Positions 1-8,889 of a stretch of 64,000 bases of DNA are shown here, piece by piece; position 1 is the stretch's first letter; each line of letters starts with the position of its first letter. Source of the DNA: Dehalobacter sp. DCM (GTDB lineage Bacteria; Bacillota; Desulfitobacteriia; Desulfitobacteriales; Syntrophobotulaceae). The position numbers and the translations under genes were made by a program. The DNA lies in the NCBI RefSeq assembly GCF_024972775.1, contig NZ_CP092282.1, positions 2,473,001 through 2,537,000 on the forward strand. The letters run 5' to 3'. A model generated the notes under the pieces. That model saw only the letters and a program-made list of their open reading frames with translations, did no database searches and had not been told where the DNA came from.

Positions 1-128
1 CGTGCATACGTATCATTAATTTGTGGGTAACCCATTTGCGCACTTGATTTAATAATACGGTTCTTCGTCTTTTGCTTCCCAATGGTACCCGGCTCTAGTA
101 ATTTTTCAAACCCTTTGCTGTTTGCCAT
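1..128 (-). CDS. OYE-family NADH:flavin oxidoreductase, N-terminal part only
   Basis: The reverse strand reads ATG at 128 out through the left edge in one open frame of 42 codons. A ribosome binding site (AAAGGAGAAAG) lies just upstream. The translated start, with LLEPGTIGKQKTKNRII around residues 10-26, is the characteristic first strand of the flavin-binding TIM barrel in old-yellow-enzyme/2,4-dienoyl-CoA reductase proteins (compare residues near the start of the intact paralogue at 2166). Only the N-terminus is visible, so the Fe-S and NAD domains cannot be checked. It is transcribed in the same direction as the alcohol dehydrogenase next to it, 79 bp away, so the two may be one operon. 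Confidence 0.75.
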   Translation of the reverse strand, partial: MANSKGFEKLLEPGTIGKQKTKNRIIKSSAQMGYPQINDTYA

Positions 129-206
129 TATTCTTTCTCCTTTGTCACTAAATTAATCGTTTACCAGACCTATTTAATTCCAACTAAAAATGCATTCATC
201 TAAGAA

Positions 207-1379
207 TTACCAAACATTTTCTTCGTATACTTTATCAAGAATCGAAATAATTGATTCTGTCGTGGTTGGCATTGGCGCAAGCGCCAAACCCATTTCAAGA
301 ACATTAGGCGGTATTTTTTCAAACAATTCCAGTTTATTCAGGCCGTAGGACTGAAGCGTGGGGATGTTCATAGCCTTCATCATGTCTCTTAATGCTTCTT
401 TTGACTTGACCCCGATGCTTGCGCTATCTTCTCCCTCAGCAATATCGGCACCAAGCGCACGGCCAATGAAAGCGACTTTTTCAGGAACTGCCGATGCAAT
501 GTACGCAAGCACTTGCGGCATCGATATGACACAGGCAATTCCATGCGGTAGGCGGTAACTGGCTCCTAAGGCCCGACCAATATCATGCCCTAAATGACAC
601 AACGGGCCCATCATAGAAATTCCGCCTAGCGTTGCCGCCTCCATCATGTCAATCCTTGCCTTTAGATCATAAGATCCATTGGTATAAGCTCTCATGAGGC
701 TATTCCCCACCAGCGTGATCGCCTTTTCAGCAGCTAAAGCAGCAAACGGATTATGTCCTATGGAGGTGTAGGACTCCATGGCATGACACAAGGCATCAAA
801 CCCGGTACTTGCGGTCACAGGTTTCGGCAGCCTTAAGGTAAGTTCCGGATCGCAAATCCCCAGCGTAACCTTACAACCGGCGCCATTGACATTCGTTTTA
901 ACCTGATTTTCAGTATCCGTGATTACGCCTCCCGGTGTGCATTCACTTCCTGAACCCGCTGTCGTCGGGATGACAATAAGCGTTATACCAGGGTTAGCTT
1001 TGGCGGCGAAACGACCAAAATATTGACGAAGAGGAAATGGATTAGTCTGAAGTAACGTTGCTGCCTTCGCCGTATCAAGCGAACTTCCTCCACCGAGTCC
1101 GATTATGCCATCGACTTTGTTTTCTAAACCGATCCGCGCAGCTTCTTCTGCCGACCAATCCGGCGGATCTGCCTGTACGCCGTTATAGCGAACCACTTCA
1201 ATATCTTCTTCCCGAAGATATTTTTCAATTTTGTCCGGTAACCCGGCAGCTTCTATGTTTTTGCCAAATACCAACAACACTTTGGTACAACCAAAGCCTT
1301 TTGCTCTTTTCCCTACTTCTTTGGATGTTCCTACTCCGAATAAGATCGGATTACTCGCTGAAAATATACTGGGCATCAT
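207..1379 (-). CDS. Iron-containing alcohol dehydrogenase (group III)
   Basis: About 390 residues, the usual length of Fe-dependent alcohol dehydrogenases, which interconvert alcohols and aldehydes or ketones with NAD(P)H in the cytoplasm. The nucleotide-binding GGGSSLDTAK motif is present near residue 100. The metal ligands are visible as the D and H of FDALCHAMESY near residue 195 and two more histidines in CHLGHDIG and LPHGIA near residues 260-280. I prefer the ATG at 1379: it follows AAAGGAAATCAA at good spacing, whereas the longer TTG frame start at 1394 lies before that site. The substrate cannot be read from sequence. Its neighbours are enoate reductases and short-chain dehydrogenases, so it may act on the same carbon skeleton or dispose of reducing equivalents. 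Confidence 0.9.
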   Translation of the reverse strand: MMPSIFSASNPILFGVGTSKEVGKRAKGFGCTKVLLVFGKNIEAAGLPDKIEKYLREEDIEVVRYNGVQADPPDWSAEEAARIGLENKVDGIIGLGGGSSLDTAKAATLLQTNPFPLRQYFGRFAAKANPGITLIVIPTTAGSGSECTPGGVITDTENQVKTNVNGAGCKVTLGICDPELTLRLPKPVTASTGFDALCHAMESYTSIGHNPFAALAAEKAITLVGNSLMRAYTNGSYDLKARIDMMEAATLGGISMMGPLCHLGHDIGRALGASYRLPHGIACVISMPQVLAYIASAVPEKVAFIGRALGADIAEGEDSASIGVKSKEALRDMMKAMNIPTLQSYGLNKLELFEKIPPNVLEMGLALAPMPTTTESIISILDKVYEENVW

Positions 1380-1465
1380 TTGATTTCCTTTCAAACCAAA
1401 TTTATTAATTTAAATAATCATTGCATATTTATGATTCTATCAATAATTGCTTTTAATAGGGAAAC

Positions 1466-1660
1466 ATGAATAAGTTATCACTTTATAAGTATTATCCCAA
1501 TATAATTTTCCGGGCATCTGAATTGGAGTCTGCAATTCTGATGGCTGAAACAAATAAAGGGGTTATTCTATTGTCTAAGATGCTTGAACCGAACAATGAT
1601 AACTTATTTTCGCTAGTTTTTTACATATCGATTTCTTTACTTAAATTTATAAGGCGATAA
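1466..1660 (+). pseudogene. Remnant of a LysR-type regulator (effector-binding domain)
   Basis: A 64-codon frame whose middle part (SELESAILMAETNKGVILL) resembles the stretch of LysR effector domains that precedes their final strand; the intact LysR at 10641 has SVDSLLLMLEANMGIALLP in the equivalent place. No helix-turn-helix and no full domain remain, and the frame ends in unrelated hydrophobic residues. I read it as the decayed tail of a regulator that once accompanied the neighbouring oxidoreductase genes. A chance ORF is the alternative, since the matching segment is short. Confidence 0.4.
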
Positions 1661-1745
1661 CTTATTGATGTTTGCTACTATTTCATTTTTTAGCTATACT
1701 CGCTTTGAATAACGTAATCGAGCATTTTTAACAAGGAAGTTTTTA

Positions 1746-2141
1746 ATGAAATATTACAAACATCTTTTTTCTGCGATCAAAATTGGGAATACAATAGATA
1801 TGCTTCCCTTTAACCAGATAGGTCAAGGCGGCAGTGTCATGAATATGACTGCACTCATGGCAAAGCTTGATGAATTGAATGTTAAGTTCATATTCGAAAG
1901 CAAAATGGAAAATGTCGAAGAGGATGGCATTGTCATCAGCGGCAAGAATAACGTAAAGCGCAAAATACCTTGTGATACCATTGTTTTGGCGCTTGGTCTC
2001 CGCCCCGACACCGATCTCGGCGAAGAGCTCCAAGACAAACTCACGTGTGAGGTTGTCTGCATCGGCGACTGTGCGGTCAGTCAGGGAACCTTAAAAAACG
2101 CAGTGAGCATGGCCCATTGCGCTGCTTATAATATTTTATAA
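1746..2141 (+). pseudogene. C-terminal fragment of an OYE-family reductase
   Basis: The 131-codon frame matches only the last quarter of a 2,4-dienoyl-CoA reductase-like protein. It contains the end of the nucleotide-binding fold (IDMLP, then ALMAKLDELNVKF), a LALGLRPDTDL segment and the FAD-binding IGDCA motif followed by an alanine-rich helix, exactly the order seen at the C-terminus of the intact gene that starts 25 bp downstream. The TIM barrel, the Fe-S site and the first dinucleotide fold are absent, and the first residues (MKYYKHLFSAIKIG) do not fit the family, which marks the breakpoint. It is therefore a truncated paralogue. A stand-alone function is unlikely, although the frame is still open. 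Confidence 0.75.
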
Positions 2142-2165
2142 AATATTTGAGGAGGAAGAACTGTA

Positions 2166-4115
2166 ATGTCATTTAACGATTTCCAGCATGTTTTTACCCC
2201 GATTAAGGTTGGCCGAACAACATTGAAGAACAGAATCGAGTTCGCCCCCATGGTTTGTAATTTCACAAACTCAAGCGGCGAGGCTACAGACAAATATGTT
2301 GATTTTGTCGAAACTCAGGCTGCCAGCGGTGTCGCACTCATCCACTTAGGTGCAACGCCGGTTGATTTAGACACAGGTGCAGATTTTCCGAGTGAACTGG
2401 ATGTTACTAATGATTTAAAAATAAACAGTTTAAAACTCTTGGCTGAGGCTGCCCATTACCATGGCGCTAAACTTTCCGTTGAACTGGTCCATGCCGGACG
2501 TGGCGTTGATTCCAAACTCATTAAAACCGAATGGGGTCTGGCCCCAACCAGCATGCCCTTGCCTGATAAGCATCCCTACATTAAAGAAATGGACCAAAAG
2601 GATATCGAGCACATCATAGACTGCTATGTGGATTGTGCTTCCCGTCTGAAGAGATGTACTTTCGATGGTGTCCTTATCCACGGCGCCCATGGCAATCTCA
2701 TCGCACAGTTTCTCTCGCCATATACCAATCACCGGACAGATATTTATGGCGGCTCCTTTGAAAACCGTTGCCGTTTTCCTCTGATGCTGCTCAAAGCCGT
2801 GCGTGATGCTGTCGGTCCTGATTTCATTGTCGAGATGCGGATCAGCGGCGATGAAATTATCCCAGGTGGAATGCGGATTGATGAGGTCATTGAATTTCTT
2901 AAGCTGGCCCAAACGTATATTGATCTCGTTTCAGTTTCATCCGGACTCATTGTCGATCCTCATTACCACCATTATACGATGCCTTCGTATTATCAAAAAA
3001 AAGGATTAAACGTCCATCTGGCAAGAGCCGTTAAACAATGCCCGGACATAACGATTCCGGTCAGCGTCGTAGGTAGTATTTCGGCTGATATGGCGGAGCA
3101 AATTATTGCGGAAGGCAGTGCAGACATGTGTGCAATTGCCCGGAGCCTGCTGGCAGATCCCGATATGCTCAACAAATGTTACCGTGGCAAGCCGGAAGAA
3201 GTTAGAACCTGCCTGCGTTGCTGGTGCTGTGTGGGTGACGATTACGGACATATTGAGTGTGCGGTTAATCCTGCCCTGGGACGCAATCAAAAATATTCTA
3301 AAGTATGGAAAGCCGACGAGAAGAAAAAGGTGGTGGTTGTCGGCGGCGGTGTTGCCGGCTGTCAGTCAGCACAAACACTGATCAAGAGGGGGCATGAAGT
3401 GATATTGTTTGAGAAGAGCGATATGCTCGGCGGACTGCTCCATGATATTAACAAAATCCCATATAAAGAAGATATGCAAAAATACACCGATTGGCTCGTC
3501 AATACGACCATGAAGTGCGGGGCAGACATTCGCTTGAATACGGCGGCAACTCCGGAAAACGTCATGGCTGAAAACCCCGATGCGATCATTGTGGCTGTTG
3601 GCGCCTCTCCGGCTCATCCGCCTATCCCTGGTCTGGATAACGCCAATGTTTACAATGTATTGGATGTTGATTCCGGACGCAAAAAAGTGTCCGGCAACGT
3701 TGTGGTCTGCGGCGGCGGAATCAGCGGCTGTGAATCTGCTTTGGCCCTTGCGATGGAAGGCTGCAATGTCACGATCGTCGATATTTTGCCGGTTGATCAG
3801 TTTGCCAGTAATGTGATTGGGATGATCACCAATATCGTTTTAACAAAGTTAAAGGAAAACAATATCAAGCTCATCGGCAATCATCTGGTCCGTAAAATCG
3901 ATGATCAAGGCGTGTTAATAGAAGGCAAAGATTGGTCCTATCAGACCCTTGAGGCAGATTACGTTGTGGATGCCCTGGGTATGAAGCCGAATAAGGAACT
4001 GGCTGACAGCTTCATCAAATTGCTTCCGGATGTTTACGTAGTCGGTGATGCCTATGAGGTAAAAAACATCCAACGAGCCAATGCCAGCGCATACATTCGC
4101 TGCTGCAATATCTAA
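2166..4115 (+). CDS. OYE-family enoate/dienoyl reductase (BaiCD/BaiH/FldZ-like)
   Basis: A 649-residue flavoprotein with the two-part layout of 2,4-dienoyl-CoA reductase, 2-enoate reductase and the bile-acid enzymes BaiCD/BaiH. Residues 1-360 form an FMN-binding TIM barrel (start FTPIKVGRTTLKNRI; GGSFENR near 200). A cysteine cluster, CLRCWCC plus a cysteine 11 residues later before AVNP, should bind 4Fe-4S near residue 350. Residues 380-649 are the FAD/NAD module, with GGGVAGC and GGGISGCE dinucleotide motifs and a C-terminal VVGDA. The family reduces activated C=C bonds with NAD(P)H, electrons passing FAD to Fe-S to FMN. The cysteine spacing (CxxCxCC) is slightly unlike the common CxxCxxxC. 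A GAGGAGGAAG site sits upstream of the ATG. The substrate is unknown; the SDR gene 28 bp downstream is probably co-transcribed. Confidence 0.9.
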   Translation: MSFNDFQHVFTPIKVGRTTLKNRIEFAPMVCNFTNSSGEATDKYVDFVETQAASGVALIHLGATPVDLDTGADFPSELDVTNDLKINSLKLLAEAAHYHGAKLSVELVHAGRGVDSKLIKTEWGLAPTSMPLPDKHPYIKEMDQKDIEHIIDCYVDCASRLKRCTFDGVLIHGAHGNLIAQFLSPYTNHRTDIYGGSFENRCRFPLMLLKAVRDAVGPDFIVEMRISGDEIIPGGMRIDEVIEFLKLAQTYIDLVSVSSGLIVDPHYHHYTMPSYYQKKGLNVHLARAVKQCPDITIPVSVVGSISADMAEQIIAEGSADMCAIARSLLADPDMLNKCYRGKPEEVRTCLRCWCCVGDDYGHIECAVNPALGRNQKYSKVWKADEKKKVVVVGGGVAGCQSAQTLIKRGHEVILFEKSDMLGGLLHDINKIPYKEDMQKYTDWLVNTTMKCGADIRLNTAATPENVMAENPDAIIVAVGASPAHPPIPGLDNANVYNVLDVDSGRKKVSGNVVVCGGGISGCESALALAMEGCNVTIVDILPVDQFASNVIGMITNIVLTKLKENNIKLIGNHLVRKIDDQGVLIEGKDWSYQTLEADYVVDALGMKPNKELADSFIKLLPDVYVVGDAYEVKNIQRANASAYIRCCNI

Positions 4116-4143
4116 TTTTATTAATCTTAGGAGGTATCATAGC

Positions 4144-4890
4144 ATGGCGAACAGATTAACCAACAAGGTTGCTCTCATCACAGGAGCAACTTCAGGAATA
4201 GGGAAAGCAACGGCAGAAATATTTGCTGCTGAGGGAGCAAAAGTGATATTTGTCGGGCGCAGAACTGAATTAGGACAGGCTGTGGAAGACGGCATACGGG
4301 CCAAAGGCGGAGAAGCCACCTTCATCCAATGTGATGTAACGGTGCAGCATGATCTAGAAAATGTTATCAACCGGACCATTGAAAAATACGGCCAAATCGA
4401 TATCCTATTTAATAACGCAGGCGCCGGCTACTTAGGTCATACTCATGAAATGGATATTGTTGACTTTGATGCTTTATTTAACTTAAATATTCGCAGTTAT
4501 TTTACCATGACGAAGTTAGTACTTCCCTACATGATGAAACAAAGGAACGGTTCCATCATTAATTGCGGCTCTGTTGGGGGTATTGTCGGTATGCCGAATA
4601 ATAGTGCATATTCGTCAAGCAAAGGTGCGGTAAGTTTGTTAACAAAATCACTTGCGGTAGAATATGCAGCCTATAATATCCGAGTTAATGCCCTTTGTCC
4701 AGGAATGACGACATCCGATCTGGTACCCGCAGGAGGCGACGTAGAAAAATTATTTGCCCCGACCGTCCCGCTGGGACGTCCGGCAAAACCTGAAGAGATG
4801 GCCTATGCTGCTGTATTCTTTGGCAGTGATGAGTGTACGTATTGCACGGGTGCCCTACTGGTTGTAGATGGTGGTGTAACCAGCGCTTGA
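4144..4890 (+). CDS. Short-chain dehydrogenase/reductase (classical SDR)
   Basis: A 248-residue classical SDR: the Rossmann motif TGATSGIG near residue 12, NNAG near 88, the catalytic Ser in CGSVGG, and the YSSSK Tyr/Lys pair near 152. The GRR after the second strand suggests NADP(H) preference. Such enzymes oxidise or reduce a secondary alcohol/ketone. The start at 4144 is chosen because GGAGG lies 7 bases upstream; a longer frame from 4081 overlaps the preceding gene and has no such site. It follows the enoate reductase by 28 bp, so the pair probably forms an operon acting on one substrate. A fragment of its last 48 codons is repeated at 8922-9068 as part of the IS-linked duplication. Confidence 0.92.
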   Translation: MANRLTNKVALITGATSGIGKATAEIFAAEGAKVIFVGRRTELGQAVEDGIRAKGGEATFIQCDVTVQHDLENVINRTIEKYGQIDILFNNAGAGYLGHTHEMDIVDFDALFNLNIRSYFTMTKLVLPYMMKQRNGSIINCGSVGGIVGMPNNSAYSSSKGAVSLLTKSLAVEYAAYNIRVNALCPGMTTSDLVPAGGDVEKLFAPTVPLGRPAKPEEMAYAAVFFGSDECTYCTGALLVVDGGVTSA

Positions 4891-4918
4891 GACCCGAAAT
4901 ACTTATTTAATTTATTTG

Positions 4919-4965
4919 ATATTTTGAACTGCGCCAGTCCATTAGACTGGTGCAGTTCAAAATAT
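4919..4965 (+). terminator. Long hairpin after SDR gene
   Basis: A near-perfect inverted repeat: ATATTTTGAACTGC then a CCAGTC/GACTGG inner stem, loop CATTA, and the complementary GCAGTTCAAAATAT. It lies 29 bp after the SDR stop, between convergent genes, and has A/T-rich flanks on both strands, so it can terminate in either direction. Confidence 0.75.
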
Positions 4966-5001
4966 GACAAGCATGCTGCCCGGAAGATTAGTATAACAAA
5001 T

Positions 5002-5027
5002 AAGCCTGCCCTCTAAAGGGTAGGCTT
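5002..5027 (-). terminator. Rho-independent terminator of the SnoaL-like gene
   Basis: The stem AAGCCTGCCCT/AGGGTAGGCTT with a CTAA loop lies 43 bp past the stop of the reverse-strand SnoaL-like gene. On that strand the stem is followed by ATTTGTTAT. Confidence 0.75.
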
Positions 5028-5070
5028 ACTCTGTGTATAGGAAATACAGTGAAAATCCACCATTCTCCAT

Positions 5071-5475
5071 TCAAATCCTGCCGATTTGCTTGAACAATTC
5101 ATACGTATCAGCACAATCCCAATGTTCGGCGATTAATCCGTCCTGAATTCGGAAGATATCGACGACATGAAACATAAATCGATTCCCTGTTGGAGGCTGT
5201 CCAAGCCATTTGCCAATAGGCGTTCCTGTATTGGTGTTATACGTTGCTACGATATCCCCGTCGGCTACCAGGTGGATCGTGTCGTATCGAAAATCCGGAA
5301 TAGACTGAAATGTTTGCTCAAAGAAACGTTTAAATTCTGCTCTTCCCTGCGGTATTTCATCATTATGCTGGATATAATCCTCCCGCATAATTTCATCGAC
5401 AATACTCAAATCATGTTGATTGAAAACAGTATCAATCAGGACTTTAATAATCTCTTTATTATTTCTAAATTTCAC
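5071..5475 (-). CDS. SnoaL-like (NTF2-fold) protein, copy 1
   Basis: A 134-residue protein of the SnoaL/NTF2-like superfamily, small alpha+beta cones that act as cyclases, dehydratases or isomerases, or simply bind small ligands. Family signs are the N-terminal helix ending in DYIQHNDEIPQG, the FKRFFEQTFQSIPDFRYD helix-strand, and the C-terminal strands with HVVDIFRIQDG and AEHWDCAD; the conserved H and D line the pocket in relatives. Translation appears to start at GTG, preceded by AAAGGGGATT. It lies 42 bp downstream of the reverse-strand SDR gene and is probably in its operon. By analogy to BaiE it could be a dehydratase on a cyclic ketone, but nothing in the sequence fixes the substrate. 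Confidence 0.82.
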   Translation of the reverse strand: MKFRNNKEIIKVLIDTVFNQHDLSIVDEIMREDYIQHNDEIPQGRAEFKRFFEQTFQSIPDFRYDTIHLVADGDIVATYNTNTGTPIGKWLGQPPTGNRFMFHVVDIFRIQDGLIAEHWDCADTYELFKQIGRI

Positions 5476-5517
5476 TTTGAAATCCCCTTTATATTAGTTA
5501 AACAAACAGTAAGCAAA

Positions 5518-6291
5518 CTAATAGCAAGATAAACCGCCATCGACTGGCAGAGCGACTCCGGTGACAAAAGATGCAGCATCTGAACATAACCAAATAACAG
5601 ACGCCCCACATTCTTCGGGATTCGCAACTCGGCCGATCGGTACAGCTGTTTCGAAGTTCGGATGATCTTCCGTATTTAGAAGGTTGTCCATTAAGAGCGT
5701 ACCTCCGGTCGGTCCGGGCAGAACAACATTAATCCGGATTCCTTTTTTCGCATATTCTAAGGCTGCTACTTTCGTAAGGTAAATCAGTCCGCTTTTACTC
5801 GCTGTATATGGAGAAAAACCAGGGACCACTTTTAAACCACCTACAGAAGAGGTATTGACAATCGCACCGAAGCCTTGTTTTAACATTTGCCTGATTTCAT
5901 ATTTCATACAAAGAAAAACCCCTGTAAGGTTAATATCAATCATTCTATTCCAAAGATCTTCGGGGTAATTTGCAATTTCAACAATCGGGACCCGTTTGCC
6001 GTCAGGTCCTATTCCGGCATTATTAAAGGCAAAGTCCAGGCGTCCGTATGCTTCTATGCTTGTTTTCACCATGGCTTCCACTTGGTCTGCCTTAGAGACA
6101 TCGCATTGGAAAAAGATCGCTTCCCCTCCTTCCGCCTTGATTAATTCAACGGTTTCTTCACCACCTTTCACATTTGAACCCGTCGTTACAACGACCCTTG
6201 CTCCTTCCCGGGCAAACATTTGGGCAGTTACCCTGCCGATCCCTGTCGCGGCGCCTGTTATAAGCGCAACTTTACCATCAAACTGTCTCAT
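5518..6291 (-). CDS. Short-chain dehydrogenase/reductase, copy 1
   Basis: A 257-residue classical SDR: TGAATGIG near residue 13, NNAGIG near 90, the Ser in TSSVGG and the YTASK catalytic pair near 158. The C-terminal GVALPVDGG is typical. It is only distantly similar to the forward-strand SDR at 4144, so the two probably act on different positions or stereochemistries. Ribosome binding site GGGAGGGTGG precedes the ATG. It heads a two-gene unit with the SnoaL-like gene. This unit is duplicated in full at 9249-10469; the promoter region of copy 1 is cut 79 bp upstream of the start by the IS66 left end. Confidence 0.92.
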   Translation of the reverse strand: MRQFDGKVALITGAATGIGRVTAQMFAREGARVVVTTGSNVKGGEETVELIKAEGGEAIFFQCDVSKADQVEAMVKTSIEAYGRLDFAFNNAGIGPDGKRVPIVEIANYPEDLWNRMIDINLTGVFLCMKYEIRQMLKQGFGAIVNTSSVGGLKVVPGFSPYTASKSGLIYLTKVAALEYAKKGIRINVVLPGPTGGTLLMDNLLNTEDHPNFETAVPIGRVANPEECGASVIWLCSDAASFVTGVALPVDGGLSCY

Positions 6292-6453
6292 TGGGCCACC
6301 CTCCCTTGTAGGGATTCATTTTTTAAGCAAAAAACTCTAATCAAAAGTGTTCTGGTACTTTCGATTAAAGGTAATTGTCAAAAAATCTACACATAGCAAA
6401 CGCCTTTAGGAACTGAGATAATAACCTCAAGACTATTTGAGGAGGAATTATCT

Positions 6454-6759
6454 ATGACTCTTAAAGAGCAGTCCATGATTAGGCGCCAGCAAGTAAAAGA
6501 TTATCTTGCTTCCGGCCAAGCTGCAGCCGCATGGTGCTTAGAAAACAATCTAAACATCACTACACTCCGATACTGGGTGACCAAGTGCAACCGCGAAGCC
6601 AATGCTGATCCCCAGCAAAAAACCTTTATCGAGTTGAAGCAAACATCGATAAAGGAAGTTCCGGTCATTGTTAAGATCGGGGCAGTTTCCATCGAGCTGT
6701 ATTCAGGCTTTCAAGCAGAGACTCTGCGCGAAGCTATTGCTGCTATTTATTCCATATGA
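6454..6759 (+). CDS. tnpA: IS66 accessory protein TnpA
   Basis: A 101-residue protein with an N-terminal helix-turn-helix (RQQVKDYLASGQAAAAWC, then NNLNITTLRYW) that fits the small IS66 Orf1 protein, needed with TnpB for transposition in this family. It has a GAGGAGGAATT site before the ATG. It overlaps tnpB by an ATGA junction, indicating coupled translation. Intact compared with the family. Confidence 0.88.
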   Translation: MTLKEQSMIRRQQVKDYLASGQAAAAWCLENNLNITTLRYWVTKCNREANADPQQKTFIELKQTSIKEVPVIVKIGAVSIELYSGFQAETLREAIAAIYSI

Positions 6760-7112
6760 GCCTAAATACTGCTGGCCTTAGAATATTCCTTTCTTGCAAG
6801 CCCTGCGACATGCGAAAGAGTATCGAAGGTCTTGCTACATTGGTCCAGACGCAGTTACAGATGGACCCTTTTGAAAACTGCCTTTACGTGTTCTGTAACC
6901 GGGCCTGTGATAAATGTAAGATCCTTCATTGGTCGAATAACGGCTGGTGGTTATATTATCGCAAATTGAGTCGTGGCGTTTTCCGATGGAAGTTTTACGA
7001 AAACAAACAGGTCCTTGAGGTCTCTGAACGGCAGTTTAGGTGGCTTTTAGATGGTTTATCAATGGATCAGCCATCCGCACATAAGCCTGTTAAGCAGCGG
7101 ATAATTCTTTAA
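6756..7112 (+). CDS. tnpB: IS66 accessory protein TnpB
   Basis: A 118-residue protein with the conserved features of IS66 Orf2: the CDMRKSIEGLA motif near residue 17, LYVFCNRACDKCKIL near 45 and WWLYYRKLSRGVF near 65. Its biochemical role is not well established, but it is essential for movement of several IS66 members. It starts within the tnpA stop codon and precedes the transposase gene by 108 bp. Confidence 0.93.
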   Translation: MSLNTAGLRIFLSCKPCDMRKSIEGLATLVQTQLQMDPFENCLYVFCNRACDKCKILHWSNNGWWLYYRKLSRGVFRWKFYENKQVLEVSERQFRWLLDGLSMDQPSAHKPVKQRIIL

Positions 7113-7220
7113 CCGGTTTTGCTAAAATAATTTAATGAAATTGCCGTATTTTCCCCTGTTTCAGGGCTTTTTACCGCTATTATCCTGTAATTTTACGTTA
7201 GGTTCTTATATAATAAGGAT

Positions 7221-8852
7221 ATGAATAACGTGATAAAGTTACCTCAAAAACCACAACTGAATTACAGAGAAATGTCACAAGCAGACCTGGCTGCCCACTG
7301 CGAAAAGCAGGATAAGGCCATTGCCGAACTGACTCAAAACATGAATCGCCTCATTGAGATGATTCGTTTGAATAACCATAAGAAGTATGGTTCCAGCGGT
7401 GATTCTGTATCCTATCCCGAGGGAATGGAACAACTCTGCTTATTCAACGAAGTTGAAGTCACTGCTCAAAAAGGAGCGTCAGAACCAACTTTTGAAGAAG
7501 CAACGGCGAAGACCCCTAGAAAACCCAAACAAAAGGGTAAGCGTGAACAAGACTTCAAAGATTTGAAGGTCACCGTCATTGAACATGAGCTTCCGGCAGA
7601 ACAGCAGGTTTGTCCAGTGTGTGACAGTCCCCTACACGATATGAAGGTTGAAATTACTAAGACACTGAAACTTGTACCGGCCCATTTCGAAGTTGAGGAA
7701 CACCGCCGTCATGTCTATACCTGCCGTACGTGTGAAAAAAATCAAGGCGAAGGTGATAAGATCCCTTTTGTTCGTGCTGACATGCCCAACTTGCCGATTC
7801 CCGGAAGTTTTGCTACCCCGGAGTTGATCGCTGGCATCATCAATAGCAAATATACCAATGCAATGCCACTTTCCCGGATTGAGCGGGAGTTTGACCGGAT
7901 GGACAGCGTCAGGATCTCTAGGCAGAACATGAGCAATTGGGTACTCCAATGTTCGGAGGAATACTTTTCAAGGATCTATACCCATATGAGAAGTGTCCTT
8001 CTGAGCAAAGACATCTTGCACGCCGATGAAACTTGGACCCGTGTTGTGCAGCAGGATGGCAGGGACTCCAAGAAAAAATGCTATATCTGGGTTTACTGCA
8101 GCGGGGCCCATGATGAGCCAATTATCTATTATGAATTCCATGAAAGCCGGGCTACGGAATCGGCCAAGGAATTTCTAAAGGACTACTCTGGTTTCTTGCA
8201 CTCCGATGGCTACGAGGTTTACCATCGTTTGGGGCCGGGAATCACGGTTGTTGGATGTCTTGCCCATATAAAGCGTAAATTTACGGATGCTATTAAAGCA
8301 TTAAGTCCGGAGGAGCAAAAGAAAACCGTTTGCTTCAAGGGACAGGAATATTGCGACTACTTGTTCCATATCGAAAAGAAATACAAGGATGCTACCCCCG
8401 AGGAGCGTCATAACAAGCGCCTCACCCTGTTAAAACCGGTGATGGATGCCTTTTTGTCGTGGCTTAAAGAGACCAAGCCCCTCATTGTACCCAAATCCCA
8501 AGCTTATGAGGCCGTAAATTATGCGCTGAACCAGTGGCCATACTTTGAGAATATCCTTTTAGATGGTCGCTTAGAGTTGACAAATAATTTGGTGGAGCGA
8601 AATATACGTCCGTTTACAATTGGCCGCAAAAATTGGGTCACCATGAAAACTGATCGGGGTGCACACGATAGCTCGATGGTTTACAGTATCATACAAACTG
8701 CATTGGCCAATGACCTAAAAGTTTATGAATATCTGGTCTATTTATTGAAACAGATGCCGAATACAAATTTTAACCAATTTCCGGAACTGATTGAGAAGTT
8801 TGTTCCTTGGTCTAAAGAGCTTCCGGCTAACTGCTACAAAACTAAAAATTGA
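7221..8852 (+). CDS. tnpC: IS66 transposase TnpC (DDE)
   Basis: A 543-residue IS66 transposase. Residues 15-60 form the usual coiled N-terminus; a zinc-finger-like segment (CPVCDSPL, then CRTCEKNQ) lies near residues 133-178. The catalytic DDE core shows D in LHADETWTR (near 270), D in LHSDGYEVY (near 330) and E in NNLVERNIRPF (near 460), the last within the family signature that ends FTIGRKNW. All three acidic residues and the C-terminal helix are present, so the enzyme looks functional. Confidence 0.95.
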   Translation: MNNVIKLPQKPQLNYREMSQADLAAHCEKQDKAIAELTQNMNRLIEMIRLNNHKKYGSSGDSVSYPEGMEQLCLFNEVEVTAQKGASEPTFEEATAKTPRKPKQKGKREQDFKDLKVTVIEHELPAEQQVCPVCDSPLHDMKVEITKTLKLVPAHFEVEEHRRHVYTCRTCEKNQGEGDKIPFVRADMPNLPIPGSFATPELIAGIINSKYTNAMPLSRIEREFDRMDSVRISRQNMSNWVLQCSEEYFSRIYTHMRSVLLSKDILHADETWTRVVQQDGRDSKKKCYIWVYCSGAHDEPIIYYEFHESRATESAKEFLKDYSGFLHSDGYEVYHRLGPGITVVGCLAHIKRKFTDAIKALSPEEQKKTVCFKGQEYCDYLFHIEKKYKDATPEERHNKRLTLLKPVMDAFLSWLKETKPLIVPKSQAYEAVNYALNQWPYFENILLDGRLELTNNLVERNIRPFTIGRKNWVTMKTDRGAHDSSMVYSIIQTALANDLKVYEYLVYLLKQMPNTNFNQFPELIEKFVPWSKELPANCYKTKN

Positions 8853-8862
8853 AAATTCCCAC

Positions 8863-8889
8863 GTCCAACCTTTGGGTTGGGCTTTTTTG
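8863..8889 (+). terminator. Terminator after tnpC
   Basis: Stem CCAACC/GGTTGG with a TTTG loop followed by GCTTTTTTG, 10 bp after the transposase stop and inside the IS. Confidence 0.8.

Larger units (their letters stand above)
4744..6370. repeat. 1627-bp direct repeat, copy 1
   Basis: This block recurs at 8922-10548 (offset 4178). I see no difference between the copies when reading them side by side, and the encoded proteins are identical. It begins with GAAAAATT inside the SDR gene and ends with GATTAAAG directly at the left end of the IS66 element. It carries the SDR 3' end, two hairpins, the SnoaL-like gene and a second SDR gene. Its right border is the IS, while its left border is native sequence, so this copy is joined to the original left flank. 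Confidence 0.95.
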
